Positions 52,672-60,479 of a stretch of DNA of 64,000 nt are shown in pieces. Numbering within the stretch: position 1 is the stretch's first letter; every line of letters starts with the position of its first letter. This stretch comes from Streptomyces olindensis (GTDB lineage Bacteria > Actinomycetota > Actinomycetes > Streptomycetales > Streptomycetaceae). The stretch spans positions 62,001 through 126,000 of the forward strand of contig JJOH01000004.1 in NCBI GenBank assembly GCA_000696115.1, given 5' to 3'. The notes under the pieces are model-generated. The model worked only from the letters and a program-made list of their open reading frames with translations, ran no database searches and was not told the origin of the DNA. The position numbers and the translations under genes are program-made.

Positions 52672-54034
52672 GGCGCACAGTCTTCTCCAGTCGCCCCGGC
52701 TCGCGGGCGCACCCAGGCATGCCACGTCGTCGGCCCGCCGCCCGCCCCGGGCCGGCGGCACGCTCATCCGGCCGGCGCCGCCGCCCACTGCCCCGCGCTC
52801 CGCTCAGCCGGCCGGCGCCGCCGATCCCCCTGACCCGCGCCCCGCGGACGGCCAGTGTCTCGCCCGCCGCCACCGACAGCGCGCAGACCACGCCCGCCGC
52901 GAACACCGCCCAGTCGCCCAGGAAGCTGCAGCAGATCACCAGCAGTGCCGTCGTCGGCAGTACCAGCTGCTGGGTGAAGCCCGCCTTGAAGTGGCGCGAG
53001 TGCAGAGCCCACAGCATCAGCAGATAGAGGGCCGTCGGCAGGGTCACGGCGGCCGAGGCCGCGAGCGTGGAGATGTGTGCCTTGCCGACCGTCTGCTCCA
53101 CCGCGACCTCCAGTCCGGCGCCGATCGCGGCCGCCGAGGCGAAGACGAGGTAGTGCCCGTAGCCCCACAGGAACGCCTGCCGGTTGGAGCGCAGATGGCC
53201 GTGGACGGGCACCACGAAGTAGAGCCACCACGCGGCGAAGACGACCAGCAGACCGCCTGCCGCGATGGGGAGGAGCTCGCCCAGCGCGTCGTTCTCGTCG
53301 ATGCCCGACTTCACCGCGATCGTGGCCGCGGCGATCGTCTCGCCCAGCACGATGATGGTGAACAGCCCGTACCGCTCGGCGATGTGGCGCGGATGCCAGG
53401 CCGTGGTGTATCCCCGCTCCGCGATCGGCGGCACGCACATCTCCAGCAGCGCCATCACCAGGAACCACCAGGGCCGGGCACCCTCCGGCAGGAACAGCAG
53501 CCCCAGCCAGCCGACCTGGCACAGCAGCACGCCGCCGGCGTAGCGCAGGGCGGTCGTGCGCTCCGGGCCCTCGCTGGAGCGGGCCGCCCGCAGCCACTGC
53601 GCCACCAGGGCGAGCCGCATGACGAGGTAGCCCAGCCAGACCACGAGGAACTCGTGCTCCTCGAAGGCCCGCGAGACCCCCGCCGCGAGGACCAGCACAC
53701 CCGCGATCTGCACCAGCGTGACGACCCGGTAGAGGACGTCGTCGTTGTCGTACGCCGAGGCGAACCATGTGAAGTTCATCCACGCCCACCACAGGGCGAA
53801 GAACACCATCGCGTAGTCGACGATCCCCTCGCCCGCGTGTCCCTCGGCCACCGAGTGCACCAGCTGGACGCCCGCCTGGGCGACGGCCACGACGAAGCAC
53901 AGGTCGAAGAAGAGCTCCAGCGGCGAGGCCGTCCGATGCGCCTCGTCGCGGCCGCGGGCCCGGAGCCTGCGCAGGGGGCCCCGGCCGCCGGGAGCGCCGG
54001 AGGGGGCGGGCGGGGGAGTGGTGCCGGAGGTCAT
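52661..54034 (-). CDS. Low temperature requirement protein A (LtrA) family membrane protein
   Basis: 457 residues from ATG 54034 (GGGAA upstream). The family motif R-T-A-S-P-L-E-L-F-F-D-L-C-F-V-V-A-V is followed by about 12 membrane segments; E-R-Y-G-L-F-T-I-I-V-L-G-E-T-I is the second LtrA signature. The tail is Arg/Gly-rich and overlaps the next gene start, so the two are co-translated. Biochemical role of LtrA proteins is not established. Confidence 0.88.
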   Translation of the reverse strand: MTSGTTPPPAPSGAPGGRGPLRRLRARGRDEAHRTASPLELFFDLCFVVAVAQAGVQLVHSVAEGHAGEGIVDYAMVFFALWWAWMNFTWFASAYDNDDVLYRVVTLVQIAGVLVLAAGVSRAFEEHEFLVVWLGYLVMRLALVAQWLRAARSSEGPERTTALRYAGGVLLCQVGWLGLLFLPEGARPWWFLVMALLEMCVPPIAERGYTTAWHPRHIAERYGLFTIIVLGETIAAATIAVKSGIDENDALGELLPIAAGGLLVVFAAWWLYFVVPVHGHLRSNRQAFLWGYGHYLVFASAAAIGAGLEVAVEQTVGKAHISTLAASAAVTLPTALYLLMLWALHSRHFKAGFTQQLVLPTTALLVICCSFLGDWAVFAAGVVCALSVAAGETLAVRGARVRGIGGAGRLSGARGSGRRRRPDERAAGPGRAAGRRRGMPGCAREPGRLEKTVRHDS

Positions 54035-54090
54035 GATTCCCAGCACAACAGAAGGCGCGGGGTTTTTCTCCGCGACCGTACCCTGGACGC

Positions 54091-54270
54091 ATGAGCACCG
54101 CCCCCGAATCCGAGCCGCGCGAGCCGAAGCCCGCGCTGGTCTTCGACGACCCGCTCGACCAGCAGTCCTCCGACGACACCGACCGGGGCTGGGGCGAGCG
54201 CACCGACTCCGGCGGCGCCGCCGGAGACCTCAGGCGCTTCCTCGACGAGAAGCCGCCCCACCACCTCTGA
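54091..54270 (+). CDS. Small acidic hypothetical protein
   Basis: 59 residues, ATG 54091. Acidic and disordered: L-V-F-D-D-P-L-D-Q-Q-S-S-D-D-T-D-R-G-W-G-E-R, ending D-L-R-R-F-L-D-E-K-P-P-H-H-L. The pattern D-D-T-D-x-G-W-G-E is one I associate with conserved small streptomycete proteins. Divergent from the LtrA gene (57 bp). Confidence 0.72.
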   Translation: MSTAPESEPREPKPALVFDDPLDQQSSDDTDRGWGERTDSGGAAGDLRRFLDEKPPHHL

Positions 54271-54301
54271 AGCAGCCGGGCGGCGCCCCGTGCCCGCGGC
54301 G

Positions 54302-54322
54302 TGATCCGAGCGACAGGACCTA
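54302..54322. repeat. Solo end similar to the MITE inverted repeat
   Basis: TGATCCGAGCGACAGGACCT plus A matches 18 of 21 positions of the right end of the 13872-14059 MITE. Its last three bases are the mscL stop codon. Confidence 0.55.
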
Positions 54323-54778
54323 GGACCGGTCGTGTCCCGCACCGCGCTGTGCGACCAGCGCGTCCCGGATCTCCTTGAGCACCTCCAGCTCGGTCACCTC
54401 GATGACCTCCTGCGTGCCCTCCTTGGCCTTCCGGCGGGCCTCCACCCGGGCCAGGTACTTCGCCATGGGCAGGACCATCAGGAAGTAGACGACCGCCGCG
54501 GTGATCACGAAGCTCAGTGTGGCACCGAGGACGGAGCCCCACAGGATCTGGATGCCCTGCTCGCCCTCGCACGTCGAGCTGAGGCACGAACTGTAGTGGT
54601 CGAGGTTCTTGGTCCCGATGGCGCCGACGACCGGGTTGATGATCCCCTTCACCACGGCGTTGACGATGTTGGTGAAGGCGGCGCCGATCACCACCGCCAC
54701 CGCCAGATCGACGACGTTCCCGCGCATCAGGAAGGCCTTGAAGCCCTCCCAGACACTCGGATCCTTCTTCTCGCTCAC
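54320..54778 (-). CDS. mscL: Large-conductance mechanosensitive channel
   Basis: 152 residues from GTG 54778 with GAGGAGAGG upstream. F-L-M-R-G-N-V-V-D-L-A-V-A-V-V-I-G-A-A-F (TM1 gate), G-S-V-L-G-A-T-L-S-F-V-I-T-A-A-V-V-Y-F-L (TM2) and the C-terminal charged helix identify MscL. The periplasmic loop has two Cys (S-S-C-L-S-S-T-C), unusual compared with E. coli MscL. It releases osmolytes during hypo-osmotic shock. Confidence 0.95.
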   Translation of the reverse strand: MSEKKDPSVWEGFKAFLMRGNVVDLAVAVVIGAAFTNIVNAVVKGIINPVVGAIGTKNLDHYSSCLSSTCEGEQGIQILWGSVLGATLSFVITAAVVYFLMVLPMAKYLARVEARRKAKEGTQEVIEVTELEVLKEIRDALVAQRGAGHDRS

Positions 54779-54904
54779 CTCGGGGCCTCTCCTCGCACAA
54801 GCAGCTTGTGGAACAAAACGCTCCGCAACCTACGTCAACACTGCGCCGAACTGAGCACCTGGGTCCCTCGAACGAGGGACTTGACGGGACCGTGCACAAG
54901 CCGA

Positions 54905-55510
54905 TCACCACAACGTCACCGCCAGGCGCGCCGTGGCACTCGCGCCGGCCAGCCGGGCGGCGGTGGCGCGCGGCACCGAGAGCACGACCAGCGCACCGTC
55001 GTCGGAAGCGCCCTCCAGGGGCTCCGGCACCTTGGTCACCCTGGCCCCGCGCGCGACCACCCGGGCGTCGCCGCCCGTCACCGTCTCCTCGGCGGCGATG
55101 ACGTCGACCCGGTCGCCGGGCCGCAGCAGCCGTACGGTGGCCGCGTCGGCGATCCGGACCGGGGCCGTCACCGCCCCCGCGGCGCGGCGTGGGGGCGCGG
55201 GCCGCTCACCGGACGGCACCGTGGTCGTGTGCGCGGGCGGGCGGGTCCGGGGATGCCCGCGGGCTCCCTCGGCGTCACGCGGCCCCGCCGCCACGAGTGC
55301 GGTCGCGGTGACCGCGAGCCCGACGGCCAGGGCCCGGCGCCGGTGCCGGGTGAGCCGGCCGGAGCGGCAGCGCCCGCCCACCCGTACCGGATCGAATCGC
55401 GGCACCTCGCGGGTCGCGGGCACCTCGGCCCCGGGCGGGCACGCGGGGAGGGACCACGAGGGAGACGAGGGCACGTACGAGGACCGAGCGAGGGACACGG
55501 AGACCACCAC
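54905..55510 (-). CDS. SAF-domain protein (CpaB/RcpC-like)
   Basis: 201 residues from GTG 55510; later starts are possible because residues 1-45 look disordered. A single membrane helix (A-L-A-V-G-L-A-V-T-A-T-A-L-V-A-A) is followed by a Pro-rich linker and a SAF-type beta-clip domain (V-R-I-A-D-A-A-T-V-R-L-L-R-P-G-D-R-V-D-V-I-A). Such domains occur in Flp-pilus assembly CpaB proteins; no pilus genes are adjacent. Probably membrane-anchored and extracellular. Confidence 0.75.
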   Translation of the reverse strand: MVVSVSLARSSYVPSSPSWSLPACPPGAEVPATREVPRFDPVRVGGRCRSGRLTRHRRRALAVGLAVTATALVAAGPRDAEGARGHPRTRPPAHTTTVPSGERPAPPRRAAGAVTAPVRIADAATVRLLRPGDRVDVIAAEETVTGGDARVVARGARVTKVPEPLEGASDDGALVVLSVPRATAARLAGASATARLAVTLW

Positions 55511-55613
55511 CTGCGACGAGGGACCGGCTTGCGCTCCCCACGATGAGGCTTCGCCGGCCCGGCCGCTCAGGCCTGTGGACGTACCGCCGCCCTGTGGACA
55601 ACTCCCTCACCCG

Positions 55614-55691
55614 AACGGCAACTTCCGCTCCCTCGCCCCAACGGCGACTCCCGCTCCCTCGCCCCAACGGCGACTCCCGCTCCCTCACCCG
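55614..55691. repeat. Three tandem 26-bp repeats
   Basis: Units 55614-55639, 55640-55665 and 55666-55691 differ by only a few bases; core AACGGCGACTCCCGCTCCCT. They lie in the gap between the SAF gene and the phosphorylase stop, with no reading frame of interest. Confidence 0.9.
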
Positions 55692-55728
55692 AACCGCGGC
55701 CTCGCCGCCACTTCCCACCCGCAGAGCC

Positions 55729-56679
55729 CTACGGCAGCGCGAACCCCGGATCCATCCCGCCCAGCGCGCTCACGCACAGGCAGTCCCGTTCGTCCACCTC
55801 CGGCAGCCCGGCCACCGCGTCGAACAGCACCCCGCGCAACCGGTCCACGTTCGCCGAGAACACCCGCAGCACCTCGTCGTGCGAGACGCCCTCCCCGGTC
55901 TCGGCCCCCGCGTCGAGGTCGGTGACCAGGGTCAGGGACGTGTAGCAGAGCTCCAGCTCACGGGCGAGCGCCGCCTCGGGGTGGCCCGTCATGCCCACCA
56001 CCGACCAGCCCTGCGCCTGGTGCCACAACGATTCGGCACGGGTGGAGAAGCGCGGCCCCTCGACCACGACCAGCGTGCCGCCGTCCACCGGCTCCCAGTC
56101 CCGGCCGCGCGCCGCCTTCAGCGCGACGGCCCGCCCGGCGGGGCAGTATGGGTCGGCCAGCGACACGTGCACCACGTTCGGCACCGACCCGTCGGGCAGC
56201 GGCAGCCCGTCGAAGTAGGTGTTGGCGCGGGACTTCGTGCGGTCGACCAGCTGGTCCGGCACCAGGAGCGTGCCCGGCCCGTACTCGGGACGCAGACCGC
56301 CCACCGCGCAGGGGGCGAGCACCTGGCGCACGCCGACCGACCGCAGCGCCCACAGGTTGGCCCGGTAGTTGATCCGGTGCGGAGGCAGGTGGTGGCCCCG
56401 TCCGTGCCGCGGCAGGAAGGCGACCCGCCGGCCGGCGACCTCGCCGAGGAAGAGGGAGTCGCTGGGCGGTCCGTACGGGGTGTCGACCTGGATCTCGGTC
56501 ACGTCGTCGAGGAAGGAGTAGAACCCCGAGCCGCCGATGACACCGATCCCGGCGCCCTCCACGTCCGGCCCGCCGCCGGTGCCCGCTCCGCCACCCGCGT
56601 TCGCCCTGCCCGCTCCGCCACCCGCGTTCACCGTGCTCGCCCCGCCACCCGCGTTCACCGCGTTCGCCTTGTTCGCCAT
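55729..56679 (-). CDS. mtnP: S-methyl-5'-thioadenosine phosphorylase
   Basis: 316 residues from ATG 56679. Residues 1-40 are an unusual tail of (V/A)-N-A-G-G-G-A repeats; the enzyme proper starts at I-G-V-I-G-G-S-G-F-Y. F-L-P-R-H-G-R-G-H, R-A-N-L-W-A-L and V-V-G-M-T-G-H-P-E-A-A-L-A-R-E-L are family motifs. The canonical G-M-T-x-x-P-E is M-T-G-H-P-E, as in actinobacterial enzymes. Cleaves methylthioadenosine with phosphate for methionine/purine salvage. Confidence 0.9.
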   Translation of the reverse strand: MANKANAVNAGGGASTVNAGGGAGRANAGGGAGTGGGPDVEGAGIGVIGGSGFYSFLDDVTEIQVDTPYGPPSDSLFLGEVAGRRVAFLPRHGRGHHLPPHRINYRANLWALRSVGVRQVLAPCAVGGLRPEYGPGTLLVPDQLVDRTKSRANTYFDGLPLPDGSVPNVVHVSLADPYCPAGRAVALKAARGRDWEPVDGGTLVVVEGPRFSTRAESLWHQAQGWSVVGMTGHPEAALARELELCYTSLTLVTDLDAGAETGEGVSHDEVLRVFSANVDRLRGVLFDAVAGLPEVDERDCLCVSALGGMDPGFALP

Positions 56680-56757
56680 GCCCGCACCATAACCGCATGC
56701 GGAAACGCCGAGGACCCTGCCGCAGGAAGGGCGACAGGGTCCCGCAGAGATCAGGCG

Positions 56758-57069
56758 TTACGCGGCGGTGGTGCTGCTGCTCGTGGAGCTGCTGCCCGCA
56801 CTCGACGAGGAGCTCGACGAGCTCGACGAGTCGGAGGAGGACGACGAGGAGGAGCTCGACGACTTCGACGCCGGCGAGCTGCTCGACGAGGAGCCGCGGC
56901 TGTCGTTCCGGTAGAAGCCGGAGCCCTTGAAGACAATGCCGACCGCCGAGAACACCTTCTTCAGGCGGCCCTTGCAGCTGGGGCACTCGGTCAGGGCGTC
57001 GTCGGTGAACTTCTGCACCGCCTCGAGGCCCTCGCCGCACTCGGTGCACTGGTACTGGTAGGTGGGCAC
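56758..57069 (-). CDS. FmdB-type zinc-ribbon protein with poly-Ser tail
   Basis: 103 residues from GTG 57069 with GGAGGA upstream. The N-terminal M-P-T-Y-Q-Y-Q-C-T-E-C and C-P-S-C give a zinc ribbon (Cys8, 11, 29, 32). Residues 60-103 are almost pure serine with a few Ala, Gly and Thr. FmdB-family proteins are putative regulators; the Ser tail is typical of actinobacterial members. Confidence 0.92.
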   Translation of the reverse strand: MPTYQYQCTECGEGLEAVQKFTDDALTECPSCKGRLKKVFSAVGIVFKGSGFYRNDSRGSSSSSSPASKSSSSSSSSSSDSSSSSSSSSSAGSSSTSSSTTAA

Positions 57070-57136
57070 TGTCTTCCTCCTGGCACTCTCACTCGATGAG
57101 TGCTAACGACGGTCCATCTTGACGTATTCCGGCCGT

Positions 57137-58447
57137 TCAGTCCACTGCCACCGGCACGCGGTGACCCACGCCACGTGCGACGGTCCGGCCGTGGGCCCTC
57201 GGGGACAGCCGGGAACGCAGGGCCAGGAGGGTCGCCAGGGCGAGCACCGTGCCGCCCATCGGCACCAGGAAACCGGCGCCGTCCCGGAAGCGGTCCTCCA
57301 GCTGTCCGGCGACGGTGACGGCGGCGGCCTGGCCCAGTGCCACCGCGCCGGTCAGCCAGGTGAAGGCCTCGGTGCGGGCACCGGCCGGGACCAGGCTCTC
57401 GACCAGGGTGTAGCCGGTGATCAGGGCGGGCGCGATGCACATGCCGACCAGCAGGCCGAGGCCGGCCAGGACCAGGACCGAGTGGGCGGCCCACAGGCCC
57501 GACGCCGTGAGGGCGAGCGCCGTGTAGCCGATGACCAGGCGCCGCTGCGGGGCCGCCTTCCAGGCGATCGCGCCGCAGACGATCCCGGACAGCATGTTGC
57601 CCGCGGCGAAGACGCCGTACAGGACGCCGTTCAGGCCCGGCTCGCCGATCGACTCGGTGAACGCGGCCAGGGAGACCTGCATCCCGCCGAAGACCGTGCC
57701 GATGCCGAGGAAGGTCACGATCAGCACGCGCACCCCGGGAACGCGCAGCGCGGAAGCGTGCTCCACGCGCGCGTGCCCGCCGCCCGACACCGAGGGCTGG
57801 GTGCTCTTCTGCGCGGCGAACAGCAGACCGCCGATCAGGGTCAGCGAGGCCTCCGTCACCAGGCCGGCGGCCGGGTCGACGGCCGTGCACAGGGCGGTGG
57901 CCAGCAGCGGTCCGACGACGAAGGTCAGCTCGTCCGTGACGGACTCGAAGGCCGCCGCGGTGGTCATGAGCGGCGAGTCCTTGAGCGTGACGCCCCAGCG
58001 GGCCCGCACCATGGGACCGATCTGCGGCACCGAGGCGCCGGTCGGGACGGCCGCGACGAAGACGGCCCACAGGGGGGCGTCGGACAACGCGAGCGTGGTC
58101 AGGGTCAGCCCGGACAGCGCGTGCAGCAGCACCCCGGGGATCAGTACGGCACGCTGCCCGTAGCGGTCGGCGAGGCGGCCGCTGTAGGGGGCGAACAGCG
58201 CCATGGAGACGCCGGTGACGGCAGCGGCGGCGCCCGCCGCTCCGTAGGAGCCGGTGGTGTGCTGCACCAGCAGCACGATGGAGATCGTCAGCATCGCGAA
58301 CGGCTGGCGTGCCGCGAAACCGGGGAGCAGGAACGTCCAGGCGCCGCGGGTGCGCAGCAGCCGTCCGTATCCCGGGCGGGCGGAAGCCGTCGAGTTCTTC
58401 GAGGTCATCGAGTTCTTCGACTTCTTCGAGGTGACCGTGGACGCCAC
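57137..58447 (-). CDS. MFS transporter
   Basis: 436 residues from GTG 58447 (AAAGG upstream); ATG 58408 and a start at 58570 are alternatives. 12 membrane segments; the pattern G-Y-G-R-L-L-R-T-R-G-A-W at the start, R-L-A-D-R-Y-G-Q-R motif A, and G-A-S-V-P-Q-I-G-P-M-V-R-A-R-W is a subgroup common in actinomycetes. Substrate unknown. The basic N-terminus contains S-K-K-S-K-N-S-M-T-S-K-N-S, encoded by short DNA repeats. Confidence 0.88.
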   Translation of the reverse strand: MASTVTSKKSKNSMTSKNSTASARPGYGRLLRTRGAWTFLLPGFAARQPFAMLTISIVLLVQHTTGSYGAAGAAAAVTGVSMALFAPYSGRLADRYGQRAVLIPGVLLHALSGLTLTTLALSDAPLWAVFVAAVPTGASVPQIGPMVRARWGVTLKDSPLMTTAAAFESVTDELTFVVGPLLATALCTAVDPAAGLVTEASLTLIGGLLFAAQKSTQPSVSGGGHARVEHASALRVPGVRVLIVTFLGIGTVFGGMQVSLAAFTESIGEPGLNGVLYGVFAAGNMLSGIVCGAIAWKAAPQRRLVIGYTALALTASGLWAAHSVLVLAGLGLLVGMCIAPALITGYTLVESLVPAGARTEAFTWLTGAVALGQAAAVTVAGQLEDRFRDGAGFLVPMGGTVLALATLLALRSRLSPRAHGRTVARGVGHRVPVAVD

Positions 58448-58713
58448 GGCCCGTGCCTTTCTGCCGCCTGGTAGCGCGGCCCGGTCAGCGGGCGGCGCCG
58501 AGAGCTGTCCTCTTGCGCGGAACTGCGGTAGATGCCGGGGCCCGGTGAGGAGGGGCGACCCGACCGCCATACGGTCGCGCCAGCTCTGCGTCAGGCAGAG
58601 GTGGTTCGATCTGGGTAGGCCTTCATCGTACAGGGATCACGTGCCGGTGCACCTGTGAAAGAGAGCACCGGCAACCCGCTCACCTTACAAACACAAACGG
58701 CGCGAAACGCCTC

Positions 58714-60285
58714 TCAGCGGCTCGCCCCGTCCGTGCCCAGCCAGCCGGCCAGCTTGCCGCCGTGCCCGACCGCCCGCAGTCGGCTCTCGGTCGCGTCCCG
58801 GACGGGGTCCGTGGCGACCACGAGGAGCTCGTCCCCCCGCTGCAATATCGTCGTCGGCAGCGGGACGAAGGACTCGCCGCCGCGCACGATGAGCGTGACG
58901 GCGGCGCCGTGCGGCAGGCGCAGTTCGGCCACCTCCACGCCGTGCATCTTCGACTCCTGGGGGATCGCCACGGACAGCAGGTGCCCGCGCAGCCGCTCCA
59001 GCGGGGCCGACTCGATGCCGAGGTCGGCGGCCTCCGAGCCGTCGCCGAGGCGCAGTTTGCGGCCCAGCCACGGCAGTGTCGGCCCCTGGACCAGGGTGTA
59101 GACGACGACCAGGACGAAGACGATGTTGAAGATCCGGCGGCTGGCGTCGACGCCCTCCACCATGGGGATGGTCGCCAGGATGATGGGCACCGCCCCGCGC
59201 AGCCCCGCCCAGGACATCAGCGTCTGCTCCTGCCACGGCACCCGGAACGGCGTCAGGCAGAGCACCACGCTCAGCGGACGCGCCACCATGGTCAGCACGA
59301 GCCCGATGACCAGCGCGGGCACGATGTCGTCGCCCAGTTCGTGCGGCGTGACCAGCAGTCCGAGCAGGACGAACATGCCGATCTGGGCCATCCAGCCGAG
59401 CCCGTCGGCGAACCCGCGCGTGGCGGGCCAGTGCGGCAGCCGCGCGTTGCCCATCACCATCGCGGCGAGATACACCGCGAGGAAGCCGCTGCCGTGCGCC
59501 AGCGCGCCCGCCGCGTACGCCACCACGGCGATCGCCATGACCGCGATCGGGTAGAGGCCGGAGGCGGGCAGCGCCACGTGCCGCAGACCCCAGGCGCCGA
59601 GCCAGCCCACCGCGAGACCGATCGCCGCGCCGATCGCCAGCTCCAGCAGGATCACGCCCAGCAGCACGTACCAGTGGTCGACCGGGCCCGCCGTGGACAG
59701 CGAGACCACGAGGATGACCACCGGGGCGTCGTTGAAGCCGGACTCCGCCTCCAGCGTGCCCGTCACGCGCGCGGGCAGGGGGATCTTCCGCAGCACGGAG
59801 AACACGGCCGCCGCGTCGGTCGAGGAGACGACCGCACCGATGATGAGCGCCTGCCGCCACTCCAGGCCGATCAGGTAGTGGGCGGCCGACGCCGTGATGC
59901 CCACGCTCACCGCGACACCGGCCAGCGCCAGTGCCGTGGCGGCCGGCAGGGCCGGCTTGATCTCCTTCCACTTCGTGCCCAGACCGCCCTCGGCCAGGAT
60001 CACGACCAGGGCCGCGTACCCGATGACCTGGGTCAGCTCGGCGTTGTCGAAGTGGATGTCCCCGATGCCGTCCTGGCCCATGGCGACGCCTATGCCCAGG
60101 TAGACGAGCAGGCTGGGGAGCCCGCTGCGCGAGGAGATCCGTACCGCTGCGACGGCGACGAGCAGGACGAGCGAGCAGACGAGCAGGAGCTGGTTGAGGT
60201 GGTGAACAGTCAGCGGCCGAATCCTTCCCTGGCCCTCGCGCACACGCGGGGGCTCACGTACATCGCACATGAAGCTGTGGCGCAC
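58714..60285 (-). CDS. CPA1-type K+(Na+)/H+ antiporter with TrkA_C-like tail
   Basis: Up to 523 residues. GTG 60285 opens the frame, but the conserved protein starts at T-V-H-H-L-N-Q-L-L-L. A CTG codon (60211-60213) directly before it has AAGGA at good distance, so the true start may be CTG. 12-13 membrane segments include S-T-D-A-A-A-V-F and E-S-G-F-N-D-A-P, the NhaP/CvrA ion-binding motifs. The cytoplasmic tail (about 420-510) is a TrkA-C-like domain. Exchanges monovalent cations for protons. Confidence 0.9.
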   Translation of the reverse strand: MRHSFMCDVREPPRVREGQGRIRPLTVHHLNQLLLVCSLVLLVAVAAVRISSRSGLPSLLVYLGIGVAMGQDGIGDIHFDNAELTQVIGYAALVVILAEGGLGTKWKEIKPALPAATALALAGVAVSVGITASAAHYLIGLEWRQALIIGAVVSSTDAAAVFSVLRKIPLPARVTGTLEAESGFNDAPVVILVVSLSTAGPVDHWYVLLGVILLELAIGAAIGLAVGWLGAWGLRHVALPASGLYPIAVMAIAVVAYAAGALAHGSGFLAVYLAAMVMGNARLPHWPATRGFADGLGWMAQIGMFVLLGLLVTPHELGDDIVPALVIGLVLTMVARPLSVVLCLTPFRVPWQEQTLMSWAGLRGAVPIILATIPMVEGVDASRRIFNIVFVLVVVYTLVQGPTLPWLGRKLRLGDGSEAADLGIESAPLERLRGHLLSVAIPQESKMHGVEVAELRLPHGAAVTLIVRGGESFVPLPTTILQRGDELLVVATDPVRDATESRLRAVGHGGKLAGWLGTDGASR

Positions 60286-60479
60286 CGCGCCAACTACTTC
60301 GTTACCTTACCTAACTCTTGACGATTTCTTGACGCTTCGGAGGGCAAGATCGAACGTCCGTCCGTGCCGGTTCCCGACTCCGCGTCAAGGGGCGCAAGGC
60401 CCTGCGCCTATCGTTGCTCCAGCGCTCAGTTAAAAGCACAGCCGAACCTGCCGCTCGCGTTAGGACAGCAAGGACAGCG

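Noticed and set aside
55614..55691. CRISPR-like array
   Set aside because: Units abut without spacers; simple tandem repeats. No cas genes are in the window.
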